From: an uncultured Prevotellaceae bacterium
GTDB taxonomy: Bacteria; Bacteroidota; Bacteroidia; Bacteroidales; Muribaculaceae
DNA: 9,869 nucleotides
Direction: 5' to 3'
Assembly: GCA_945983195.1 (NCBI GenBank)
Contig: CAMFSS010000052.1
Location: forward strand, 1 to 9,869
Shown: in pieces, positions 1-7,717 of the stretch
Numbering within the stretch: position 1 is the stretch's first letter
How the letters are laid out: each line of letters begins with the position of its first letter
Program-made: the position numbers and the translations under genes
Notes under the pieces: model-generated
The model's input: only the letters and a program-made list of their open reading frames with translations
What the model was told of the DNA's origin: nothing
Databases searched by the model: none

Positions 1-27
1 ATAAGCCAAAAAACGCAAATTGCCACA

Positions 28-1500
28 TCATCTGCGCATGGCAGGCAGCCTGAAATGCTCGTTACGGACTATCACGGCAAGGAAAACGACAAGCCCGACA
101 GTCTTCGCTGCCGCCGCTGCCCAAATGCCCATAGGCGGCAGCAACAGATAGAGCGCGAATATGGCGGTGGCGAGAAGCGTGTAGCCGAGAATGCTGCGCA
201 GAGGATAGGCGATGGGGTACTTCTTCTGCCCGACAAGGTAGCTCAGCAGCATTGCCGTGCCATAGCCGGCACAGCCTGCCCATGCGCAGGCAATGTAGCC
301 GTAGCGCGGCACAAAAATCACATTGACGACTACCAGCACGGCACAGCCGATGCCGGAGAACACGGCTCCCCACATAGTACGGTCGATGAGCTTATACCAG
401 AAGGAGAGGTTGAAGTAGATGCCCATCATTATTTCAGCAGCCATCACTATGGGCACCACGCGCAGACCGCTCCAGTAGTCGGGTGCAATCAGATACTTCA
501 GAATGTCGAGATATGCCACCACCGCGAGAAACGCAAGCAGCGTGAAGATGATGAAATATTTCATCGCCTGTGCGTAGGTTTCCTTGCTGTCGCGGTCGTT
601 GCTTTTGCTGAATACGAAAGGCTCGTAGGCATAACGGAAAGCCTGGGTAATCATAGCCATAATCATGGCTATTTTGCTCGCAGCACCGTAGATGCCAAGT
701 TCGCGCTGCGCATTGTCGGCCGAGCAGAGAAACGGGAAGAGGATTTTGTCGGCAGTCTGGTTAAGTATGCCGGCAATTCCAAGCAGCAGAATCGGCATAC
801 TGTAGCGCAGCATACGCCGCAGCAGGGCACGGTCGAAGACATACTTGAAACCGGTCAGCTCGCGCCGGAAGAAGAGTGTGATGGTGGCGGTGCAGAAGAG
901 ATTGAGGAAGAATGCATAGCCCACGCCAACCGTGGGGCTGTAGATGCAGCCAACGACATCGGGATAATCCTTGTAGAGAGCAGGCAGAAGCACAAAATAG
1001 AGCAGATTCAAGCCAATGTTCATGAAGATGAAGAGCAGCTTGAGCGAGGCGAACTTAATGGCACGCTTTGTGTGGCGCAAGTAGGCGAATGGAATAGCCT
1101 GAAAAGCGTCGATCGCCACGCAAGCAGCCATTACAGCCACATACTCCGGGTGGTCGGCATAGCCCATCGCCGAAGAGATGGGCGAAAGCAGCAGCATCAC
1201 AAGAGCCACAAACAGCAGTGATGTGGACCCCACGGCGATGAGTGTGGTGGAATAGACGTGCTCAGGACGCTCGTCGCTCTTATTGGAGAATCGGAAGAAA
1301 GTGGTTTCCATTCCGTAGGTGAGAATCACGAAAAGGAGAGCCACATAGGAGTACATATTGGTGATAACGCCATATCCGCCCGACTCAGCCGAGAGCTTGG
1401 CGGTGTAGAGCGGAACGAGCATATAATTGAGAAAACGGCCTACAATGCTGCTCAAGCCATAAATGGCAGTTTCTTTAGCAAGAGATTTCAGTGAGGGCAT
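28..1500 (-). CDS. Oligosaccharide flippase family membrane protein (Wzx/MATE-like)
   Basis: This 490-residue, very hydrophobic protein has about 12-14 predicted membrane-spanning stretches. It opens with a short basic amphipathic N-terminus (MPSLKSLAKETAIYGLSSIV) that runs into the first helix, as is typical of polysaccharide biosynthesis (Wzx-like, MOP superfamily) flippases. Internal features of that family include a helix near residue 240 with NQTADK and a positively charged cytoplasmic loop around residues 215-230. Family members move lipid-linked oligosaccharides across the inner membrane; the substrate here cannot be read from the sequence. The start is the ATG at 1498-1500, 30 bases after the ruvB stop, so it is probably the last gene of the leftward operon. 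It ends in TGA. No glycosyltransferase is visible beside it, so assignment to a particular glycan pathway is not supported. The length is normal and no frameshift is seen. Confidence 0.85.
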   Translation of the reverse strand: MPSLKSLAKETAIYGLSSIVGRFLNYMLVPLYTAKLSAESGGYGVITNMYSYVALLFVILTYGMETTFFRFSNKSDERPEHVYSTTLIAVGSTSLLFVALVMLLLSPISSAMGYADHPEYVAVMAACVAIDAFQAIPFAYLRHTKRAIKFASLKLLFIFMNIGLNLLYFVLLPALYKDYPDVVGCIYSPTVGVGYAFFLNLFCTATITLFFRRELTGFKYVFDRALLRRMLRYSMPILLLGIAGILNQTADKILFPFLCSADNAQRELGIYGAASKIAMIMAMITQAFRYAYEPFVFSKSNDRDSKETYAQAMKYFIIFTLLAFLAVVAYLDILKYLIAPDYWSGLRVVPIVMAAEIMMGIYFNLSFWYKLIDRTMWGAVFSGIGCAVLVVVNVIFVPRYGYIACAWAGCAGYGTAMLLSYLVGQKKYPIAYPLRSILGYTLLATAIFALYLLLPPMGIWAAAAAKTVGLVVFLAVIVRNEHFRLPAMRR

Positions 1501-1530
1501 TATTGTGGAAATAGATTAGCCAAACAAAGT

Positions 1531-2553
1531 TCATTCAAACAGAGAGCCTGTGCCCGTGAAGCGGCTGCGGTGCAAGTGCTCGTAGGCAAGGTCGGTCACT
1601 TCGCGTCCGCGCGGCGTGCGCTTTATGAAGCCCTCCTTGATGAGATAAGGCTCGTAGACCTCCTCAAGCGTGCCGGGGTCTTCGCCAAGAGCCGCGCCCA
1701 CCGCGCCGACCCCCACAGGCCCCCCCTTACACTAGCCGATGATGGTGGTGAGAATCTTGTTGTCGATTTCAACAAGGCCATATATGTCGATGTTAAGAGC
1801 CTCAAGGGCAAAACGCGCAATCTCGGTGTTGATTTTGCCTGAGCCTTTCACCTGGGCAAAGTCGCGCACACGGCGCAGCAGAGCATTAGCAATGCGCGGC
1901 GTGCCACGGCTGCGCAGGGCTATTTCGCGAGCGGCATCATCGGTGATGGGTACAGCCAGCAGCCGTGCAGAACGGCTCACAATGCCCTCAAGAGTGCCGT
2001 GGTCGTAGTATTCCAAGTGGCAGTTGATGCCGAAACGCGCACGAAGCGGCGATGTGAGCAGTCCGCTGCGGGTGGTGGCACCGATGAGCGTGAAGGGCGA
2101 CAGTGAGAGCTGCACCGAGCGTGCACCCGGGCCCTTGTCAATCATTATGACGATGCGGTAGTCTGCAATTGCCGAATAGAGGTATTCCTCAACAATGGGA
2201 CTCAGGCGGTGAATCTCGTCGATGAAAAGCACATCGTTCTCATCGAGCGAGGTAAGGATTCCGGCAAGGTCGCCGGGCTTGTCGAGCACCGGGCCCGAAG
2301 TGACCTTGAAGCCCACACCAAGCTCATTGGCAACGATGTTGCTGAGAGTGGTTTTTCCAAGTCCCGGAGGACCGTGGAGCAGTGTGTGGTCGAGCGACTC
2401 GCCACGCATACGCGCAGCAGCCACAAACACGCGAAGGTTTTCGATAATCTTCTCCTGACCGGCGAAATCGTCGAATTTCATCGGACGGAGGGCGCGCTCA
2501 AAGTCGCGGTCGCTTTCAAGACGCTGCTGCCTTATGTCGAAATCATCATTCAT
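1531..2553 (-). pseudogene. ruvB: Holliday junction branch migration helicase RuvB, interrupted by an in-frame TAG
   Basis: RuvB is the hexameric AAA+ motor that works with RuvA (and RuvC) to drive branch migration of Holliday junctions. The reading frame from the ATG at 2551-2553 to the TGA at 1531-1533 spans 340 codons, the usual RuvB length, but codon 274 is TAG. The 273 residues before it hold Walker A GPPGLGKTT (61-69), Walker B with DEIH (112-115), sensor-1 region GATTRSGLL (158-166), the arginine-finger region PLRARFG (169-175) and sensor-2 region RGTPRIANALLRR (216-228). After the stop the same frame continues as KGGPVGVGAVGAALGEDPG and then the KRTPRGREVT element, a normal winged-helix domain III. 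Translation stopping at the TAG would give a protein with both ATPase domains but without most of the DNA-binding domain. The conserved remainder argues for a very recent mutation, a sequence error or readthrough rather than old decay. It sits between the barrel gene (36-base gap) and the flippase gene. Family identity is certain; functional status is not. Confidence 0.93.
1732..1734 (-). other. In-frame TAG inside ruvB (codon 274)
   Basis: On the minus strand the codons here read ATC ATC GGC TAG TGT AAG GGG GGG CCT GTG, that is I-I-G-stop-C-K-G-G-P-V. Bacteroides-type RuvB normally reads I-I-D-K-F-K-G-G-P-V at this point. The stop thus replaces a conserved lysine, and the codons on both sides also differ from the expected residues. 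The reading frame is the same before and after, so this is a nonsense change and not a frameshift. A run of seven G residues (minus strand, 1720-1726) lies just downstream but does not disturb the frame. Confidence 0.9.
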
Positions 2554-2589
2554 AGTCGTTTGCTGTTTTTTTATAGCCTATACAGCCAA

Positions 2590-4407
2590 TTAGAAAACCA
2601 CAGAGGCACCTGCCATAAAGGTGAAGCCCTGTGCGCCCATATTGTAGTAGTTGTCCCACTTCTTGCCGAGCAGATTGCTGCCCGACACGAACACTCCAAG
2701 CATCTTCGTCGCTTGGTAGCTTGCACCGAGCGACAGGTTGCTCACCGTGCCGAGGTCGCAAAGTTCAGTGGTGATATTTTCGGGCACATCTGGAGAAGAG
2801 CCTGCGACTTTCATCACACAGGGTGTAGTGCGCTTCGCACGCAGCTCATAGCCGAGATTCACCTTCAGCTTCTCAATAGGTGTAACGGTGAGCGAAAAAT
2901 CGGCTATGCACTTGGCACGGTCGAAGCCGAGGAAATAGCCTTTGTCCAAATCCTGCGGCGAATAGGTGAGCGACAGACGGGCATCGACTAATGAACGATA
3001 GCGGTAGCCCACTTCGGCACCGGCTTTCCAGCCCTTTATGTCGTATGGCTCATAGAGAGTGCAGAATGTGTGGAATTTGTCGGCACCGTTGATTGTAGGG
3101 AGCGGCATCGACTTGAAAATGCCATATCCTGCAAACACCCTGGCATGGAATCCGGTGAATGGTCCTACGCGCAGTGCCAGTTCGGCATCAAGCGGTACAA
3201 AGGGGTTGCTGAGCGGCGCTATCGGGCTAACGTAGCGATTGTGAGCGTAGATGTCGCTCAGCGTGGTGATGCTCTTTCCTCCGGTAGCTTTCAGCTCAAC
3301 GGCGGCACCGTCGCACACGGCGTAGTTGAGGCGAATGTTGGGCGCAATCCTGAAAGCCGTGCCATCGCTCATGGAGATATTCACATTGACTCCGGCACGG
3401 GCATTGAACTTACCACTCGCATAGCGCACAAAGGGAGCAAGAGTGAGCAGCCCCATGCCGTCGGTGTGCTTCAACTGATCCTCGGTGGGAGCGTTGCCTG
3501 AAAGAACGATGAGATCCTGAAAGCTGCGTCCGAGATACTGGAATTTCACATCGGCACCATAGTTGAGAGAGCCACGATAGAGGGTCTCTCCCGACAGCGA
3601 CAGAGCGAATCGGTTGTCGGCAATGCCCTTGTTGTTGATCGTAGCATTGACAGCCTTCGACAAGCCGAAATGCGAGAAATCAAGGGCTGCCGAATACTTG
3701 AATGTGTCGGCATTGCCGGGATTGTTGCGCCAACCGAGAGCTACGCGGAACTCATTCACCGACTGCATAGAGTCGCTCTCGTTCCAGCCATTGGTGTCGT
3801 AGACAGTAGCCCCACCGCCGGGTGTGGAAGTGTAGCCGTAGCCGCCGTAGTAGTTGAAGTGGTCGAAGTGGCACATTGCCGAAGCTGTGAGCGTGCCACG
3901 ATAGAAACGGCGGCTGAAGTCGATACCGATGATGTTGTTGTTGAACTTCTGCTTTTGCGGCTCGGCAAGAGCTTCGGGCAGATTCTCCGAGCGGTTGCGT
4001 CCGCTCCATGTGGAATTATGCTGCACCCAGAGGTTGAGAGCCGTCGCAGGCTTCGCAATGATTGCATATCCGGCATTGGCGGCTATGTTGGCGTAAGAGC
4101 CTATGCCAAAGTCGGCATATCCACGGCTGTGGGAGAACTCGTGAGTGGTGCGATAGCCGTAGGGCATCATGAGCGGAGCAAGAGCAGGCACATCGTCAGG
4201 CACCGACCATTCGCTGTAGCCGATGCTGCGCGGCTTCACGTCGGGTTTCGACACCGCAGGCAGTAGATTCAGCTTCGAGGCCTTGCGCTCATGCGGTGTG
4301 TAGTCGGTCTCCACGGTAATCTCCTTGGTAAGATCCTCCTGCGCCACGGCAGGCACCGACAGGAGCAGTGAGGAGAGGAGAAAGGCAGATATTGTGATGC
4401 GTTTCAT
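2590..4407 (-). CDS. Outer-membrane beta-barrel protein, TonB-dependent-receptor-like without a plug
   Basis: This 605-residue protein has a clear signal peptide (MKRITISAFLLSSLLL then VPAVA, likely cleavage after Ala22, before QEDL). Residues of about 23-90 are a proline- and charge-containing leader (KEITVETDYTPHERKASKLN). From about residue 95 to the end, alternating aromatic and glycine strands fit a beta-barrel. The end (SGSNLLGKKWDNYYNMGAQG, then a strand finishing in VVF) resembles the last strands of TonB-dependent receptors, with the C-terminal Phe expected by the BAM machinery. No plug domain or carboxypeptidase-like N-terminal domain is visible, and at 605 residues it is shorter than a usual TonB-dependent receptor. 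The start at 4405-4407 follows the TPR gene by 55 bases, with no TAnnTTTG box in the gap, so co-transcription is likely. Its ligand is unknown. It could be a plugless porin-like channel or a structural barrel partner of the TPR protein. Confidence 0.8.
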   Translation of the reverse strand: MKRITISAFLLSSLLLSVPAVAQEDLTKEITVETDYTPHERKASKLNLLPAVSKPDVKPRSIGYSEWSVPDDVPALAPLMMPYGYRTTHEFSHSRGYADFGIGSYANIAANAGYAIIAKPATALNLWVQHNSTWSGRNRSENLPEALAEPQKQKFNNNIIGIDFSRRFYRGTLTASAMCHFDHFNYYGGYGYTSTPGGGATVYDTNGWNESDSMQSVNEFRVALGWRNNPGNADTFKYSAALDFSHFGLSKAVNATINNKGIADNRFALSLSGETLYRGSLNYGADVKFQYLGRSFQDLIVLSGNAPTEDQLKHTDGMGLLTLAPFVRYASGKFNARAGVNVNISMSDGTAFRIAPNIRLNYAVCDGAAVELKATGGKSITTLSDIYAHNRYVSPIAPLSNPFVPLDAELALRVGPFTGFHARVFAGYGIFKSMPLPTINGADKFHTFCTLYEPYDIKGWKAGAEVGYRYRSLVDARLSLTYSPQDLDKGYFLGFDRAKCIADFSLTVTPIEKLKVNLGYELRAKRTTPCVMKVAGSSPDVPENITTELCDLGTVSNLSLGASYQATKMLGVFVSGSNLLGKKWDNYYNMGAQGFTFMAGASVVF

Positions 4408-4421
4408 AATCGGGAAGTGTT

Positions 4422-4445
4422 TTTGTTGATTGCGTTTGTTGATTG
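4422..4445. repeat. Two 11-bp direct repeats in the gap between the TPR and barrel genes
   Basis: TTTGTTGATTG occurs at 4422-4432 and again at 4435-4445, separated by CG, in the 55-base gap just upstream of the barrel gene start. Both copies are exact. It may be a short slippage product or a binding or processing site; nothing else in the sequence decides. No hairpin or promoter box is seen with it. Confidence 0.6.
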
Positions 4446-4462
4446 GATTTTACTCGCTGTGG

Positions 4463-7400
4463 CTACTTCTTCTTATTCGACTTTTTCCACTTTGAGAGTC
4501 GGGAGTCAATCATTTTGAAGATATCGTTGTCAGTACCCGGATAGTTGTTGCGCAGACTTTCAAGATACTGCGTAGCCTCAAGATTGTCGCCACGCTTGTG
4601 GCAAACGTCGGCAAGCAGAATGAAACCGCGAGCAAGCCAATACTGGTGCGGCGTACCGGCATCAATGAAGGCATTGAGCACTTTCTCGGCACGCTTGTAG
4701 TTCTCGGCGCGATAATAATAGTCGGCAAGTTCGTAAGCGGCGCGTGCGCCATATATTGAGCGTGTGTTATCGGCAAGTTGCGTAAGGTCGTCGACAGCCT
4801 CCTTGCCACGCTTGAGCTTGATTCGGGCAATGGCACGGTTGAATGTTGCCTCGTTCTCCTCCTCCGGCGACAGACTTCCGAGCGAGAGCAGAGCATCGGC
4901 ACTCTCCTCGACCTTGGCATACTGCTCAAGTTCGACGGCGATGCGCATAATGCCGAGATGTGCATTGAGCTTGTTGTCGTGCGATGAGGCACGGGTTGCA
5001 AGGTCTTCATAGACCGCCTGAGCCTCTTTGAGCTGCTTTTTGCGGAACAAAATGTCGCCCTTCATAGCCAAGGCATCTTCAGCAAAAGCTGCATCGGCAT
5101 TGGTGGCAAGAACGGCATCTACGTCGGCAAGTGCTTTGTCGTAGTTTCCGCTCTTGTACTCATGACGCGCTACGTAATATCGGGCCTTGGCGGCGTAGGC
5201 ACCATCGGGATATTGAGCCAGATAATCGCGCATCTTGTCGATGCTCGGCTTCTCAGCCATATATGCCTTCTCGGCAACCTCGAAAGTTAGGCGGTCGATT
5301 TCGCTGATTTCGAGTTTTGGGGCATTTGGCACGCTATTGAGGAAGTCGACATATTCACGGAGCTGTCCGCGGTCGGCATAAATGAGCTTGAGGTCCTCGG
5401 CAGCGGCAGCCGCTTCCTCGCTGGTGGGATATTGGCTAATCAGCTTCTTGTAGCTGTCGATTGCCCTGGCATCATTGCCCATGTTGCGCTCGGTGATAGC
5501 CTTTTGGAGCAGTGCCTTGCGGGCAGCAGCCGACGACGGATAGAGTCGCGACAGCTCATCGTAGGTGCTCACGGCAGCCTCGCCGTCGTTGGTGGCGACG
5601 TAGGCTTCAGCCTTTTGCAGCATTGCTGCCGATGCGATTTGCGAATTTGGATATTCCTTCAGTAGACGGTTGATAAGCTGTATCTTTGCATCATGGCTCT
5701 TGGTAAGACCGAGCATCACAGCCTTCTGGTAGAGGGGATAGTCGCCGGTAGCGCGGTGGAGGTTATATGCGCGGTCGTAGGCATTGGCAGCCTCGTTGTA
5801 GCTTTTGGCGTAGTAGTAGGTATCTCCGATTCGGCTGTAGGCATCAGCCCGTGTGGCATCGCTGAGCGACTTGGCAGCTACAGCCTTCTCGAAGGCATTG
5901 CGGGCAGTGGCATAGCTGCGGAGCTGGAAGCGCGAGTAGCCGAGATTGTAGTGCGCGAGGGCATAGTTAGAATTTTTGGAGCTTGTTCCGGCTATGAACG
6001 CCTCCTGGCTCTTCGCGGCAGCAGAATACTTGCCGCTGCGATATTGGCACTCGCCGAGCCACAGGTTGCACTCATTGCGCAGGGCACGGTCGTAATCGCC
6101 CACCGCCCGGGCATCGGTGAAAAATCTGTTGGCTTCGCCCACCTTGCCGTTTGAAAGCGACTGTACACCGAGATTGTAGAGCACGCGCTGCTTGGCGCGA
6201 AGCACCTTGTCAGAGGGTGTCTTGATGTGTGATATGCTCTCGAGAGCGCGCTCATAGTTGCCTCCCGTATTATAGGCATTGATGAGGTAATCCTCAACGT
6301 CGCCGGCATAGGTCGACTTTGGGAAACGGTTGAGGAACTGCTCGAATATGTCGATAGAACGATTGAAGGGCGTGCGTCCGCCGTCGCTCTGTGTGAGGGC
6401 ATAATTGAAGAATGCCGTTTCCTGCACATTGGTGTCGTAGGGCATACTGAAGGCTTTATCATAAGCCATTGCAGCGGCATTGAGGCTTCCGGTCTTCACA
6501 TTGGAGTGACCGATGAACATGTATGCGCTCTGCGACATGGCATCTTCAATCTCAGTCACACCTGCCATGTGCTCGCTGCAAGCGGCATACTCATGGTTGC
6601 GGTAGTCGAGCACTCCGAGAATGTAGAGTGCGGTGCGCTCGGGCGACCCTTCGCAGGCATCAACGTAGGCATTGAGGTGCTTTGCAGCTTCGGTATCGTT
6701 GTCGTGGTGATAGCGGCTCTCGCCAACCACACGGTTCATTTCGCCTGAGAACTCAGGAACTGGATTTTCATTGAGGAGCAAGCGGCCGCGAGCGATTACA
6801 TCGTCGAATTGGCGGCGTGTGAACAGAATCTGGCACACATAGTAGCGGGCGGCATCGGCAAGCTCTACATTCGACGCAACATCGCCAAACTTTGCAAGGG
6901 CAGCATCGTAATTGCCCTGGGCATAGTCGACGTAACCCTGGAAGAACACACCGGCATCGCGGTAGCTCTTGGAAAGCGAAAGCCTGTCGAAACGGATGCG
7001 TGCATCTGAGAACTCGCCGAGGCGCAGCAGCGAGTAGCCCTCGCGATAGGCGAGTGTAAGGTCGGCATCGACATCGAGCACATTCACTCCCACTTCTCCG
7101 TAGGCCTTGACAGCCTCGCCATAGCGTCCGTTGAAGAAATGCCAGTCGCCAATGACAGCCCATGCACGCGGCACAAGATGCGAGCCGGGATTTTCGGCAA
7201 TGAACTCCTCCATTTCATTCACGCACTCGGCACGCCCCTGCTCATAGTGGCACAAGGCAATGCAGAAGCGGGCTTCGGCAGCCAGAGTGGCATCGGTGGG
7301 CAGCTCGGTAAATCGCTTTAGCTGGTCGAGTGCTCCCACATAGTTGCCATCGGCCATCATTAGTTTTCCTCTGGTGAGGAATCCCTGGGGAGCAGTGCTC

Positions 7401-7474
7401 ATAATGCCAGTTTGGGCAGCAGCACATAGCGGCAGGGCGGCACAGACTCCTATAATTGCTTTGTTGATTTTCAT
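4463..7474 (-). CDS. Large secreted TPR-repeat protein, probably periplasmic
   Basis: This 1003-residue protein starts with a signal peptide (MKINKAIIGVCAALPLCAAA, likely cleavage after Ala20, before QTG). Cys17 is preceded by L-P-L, a poor lipobox, so a soluble periplasmic protein is favoured over a lipoprotein. Almost all the rest is tetratricopeptide repeats. Clear units include residues 34-57, 104-127, 142-165, 548-570 (the most canonical: RIGDTYYYAKSYNEAANAYD), 768-790, 803-825 and 912-935. Several have the YPxS-type turn of the BamD/CpoB-like subclass (near 383, 608, 645, 682 and 755). The tail is lysine-rich (KWKKSNKKK) and ends in TAG. TPR solenoids act as protein-binding scaffolds; Bacteroidota carry several at the envelope. 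It is the first gene of the leftward operon and is followed by an outer-membrane barrel, so a barrel-assembly or export scaffold is a reasonable inference. No enzyme domain is visible. Confidence 0.9.
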   Translation of the reverse strand: MKINKAIIGVCAALPLCAAAQTGIMSTAPQGFLTRGKLMMADGNYVGALDQLKRFTELPTDATLAAEARFCIALCHYEQGRAECVNEMEEFIAENPGSHLVPRAWAVIGDWHFFNGRYGEAVKAYGEVGVNVLDVDADLTLAYREGYSLLRLGEFSDARIRFDRLSLSKSYRDAGVFFQGYVDYAQGNYDAALAKFGDVASNVELADAARYYVCQILFTRRQFDDVIARGRLLLNENPVPEFSGEMNRVVGESRYHHDNDTEAAKHLNAYVDACEGSPERTALYILGVLDYRNHEYAACSEHMAGVTEIEDAMSQSAYMFIGHSNVKTGSLNAAAMAYDKAFSMPYDTNVQETAFFNYALTQSDGGRTPFNRSIDIFEQFLNRFPKSTYAGDVEDYLINAYNTGGNYERALESISHIKTPSDKVLRAKQRVLYNLGVQSLSNGKVGEANRFFTDARAVGDYDRALRNECNLWLGECQYRSGKYSAAAKSQEAFIAGTSSKNSNYALAHYNLGYSRFQLRSYATARNAFEKAVAAKSLSDATRADAYSRIGDTYYYAKSYNEAANAYDRAYNLHRATGDYPLYQKAVMLGLTKSHDAKIQLINRLLKEYPNSQIASAAMLQKAEAYVATNDGEAAVSTYDELSRLYPSSAAARKALLQKAITERNMGNDARAIDSYKKLISQYPTSEEAAAAAEDLKLIYADRGQLREYVDFLNSVPNAPKLEISEIDRLTFEVAEKAYMAEKPSIDKMRDYLAQYPDGAYAAKARYYVARHEYKSGNYDKALADVDAVLATNADAAFAEDALAMKGDILFRKKQLKEAQAVYEDLATRASSHDNKLNAHLGIMRIAVELEQYAKVEESADALLSLGSLSPEEENEATFNRAIARIKLKRGKEAVDDLTQLADNTRSIYGARAAYELADYYYRAENYKRAEKVLNAFIDAGTPHQYWLARGFILLADVCHKRGDNLEATQYLESLRNNYPGTDNDIFKMIDSRLSKWKKSNKKK

Positions 7475-7493
7475 AATGTTGCTTTTATCAGTG

Positions 7494-7501
7494 CAAATTT
7501 A
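7494..7501 (-). promoter_or_regulatory. Probable -7 promoter box of the TPR/barrel/ruvB/flippase operon
   Basis: On the minus strand this reads TAAATTTG, matching the Bacteroidota -7 consensus TAnnTTTG, and it is followed by CAC. It lies about 20 bases upstream of the TPR gene ATG, implying a 5' leader of roughly 15 bases. A matching TTTG at -33 is not seen at the right distance, so the upstream element is weak. No other such box is seen in the gaps between the four genes. Confidence 0.55.
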
Positions 7502-7650
7502 GGCAAAATCGCCGACATTAGCACCCTATGAGGGGATAAAATGGGGAATCGGGCTGATTTATTCACCGTTTTTCGTGAGCAGTAGCCGACTTGGCATACG
7601 ATTGAGAATCATTAAAAAGTAACAATTGAGGGTAAATATACCACAAAATG

Positions 7651-7683
7651 TTTGGTTTATTACCATTTTTAGCATTATCTTTG
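7651..7683 (+). promoter_or_regulatory. Bacteroidota sigma-70 (ABfr-type) promoter for the three-gene plus-strand cluster
   Basis: TTTG at 7651-7654 and TATCTTTG at 7676-7683 match the -33 TTTG and -7 TAnnTTTG consensus, with a 21-base spacer. The predicted transcription start falls at about 7686-7690, almost on the ATG at 7688. That makes the second in-frame ATG at 7718 the more likely translation start, leaving a leader of about 30 bases. The region upstream is AT-rich. Confidence 0.75.
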
Positions 7684-7717
7684 CAGCATGAATAACACAA
7701 CAACTAAATCTGATGCA

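Noticed and set aside
1..35. Terminator after the flippase gene (T6 tract on the minus strand at about 7-12)
   Set aside because: The only stems I could draw are 3-4 bp with poor loops, and the window edge hides the rest.
55..1221. Long plus-strand open frame (388 codons) opposite the flippase gene
   Set aside because: It mirrors the codon structure of the membrane-protein gene on the other strand. Its product is rich in His, Glu and Gln with no plausible domain, and there is no promoter. It is a shadow frame.
1531..1716. The ruvB 3' part as an independent gene starting at GTG 1714-1716
   Set aside because: It is plainly the continuation of RuvB in the same frame, starts inside the GGPVG motif and has no start signal of its own.
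1732..1734. Pyrrolysine or selenocysteine at the ruvB stop
   Set aside because: Selenocysteine uses TGA, RuvB has no such residue, and TAG ends a neighbouring gene. No decoding tRNA is visible in the window.
3670..4266. Plus-strand open frame (198 codons) opposite the barrel gene
   Set aside because: It lies wholly inside a well-supported gene, gives low-complexity Val/Arg-rich sequence and has no start signals.
7631..7642. GGTAAATATACC as an operator upstream of the plus-strand promoter
   Set aside because: The inverted arms are only 4 bp in AT-rich DNA, which is expected by chance.
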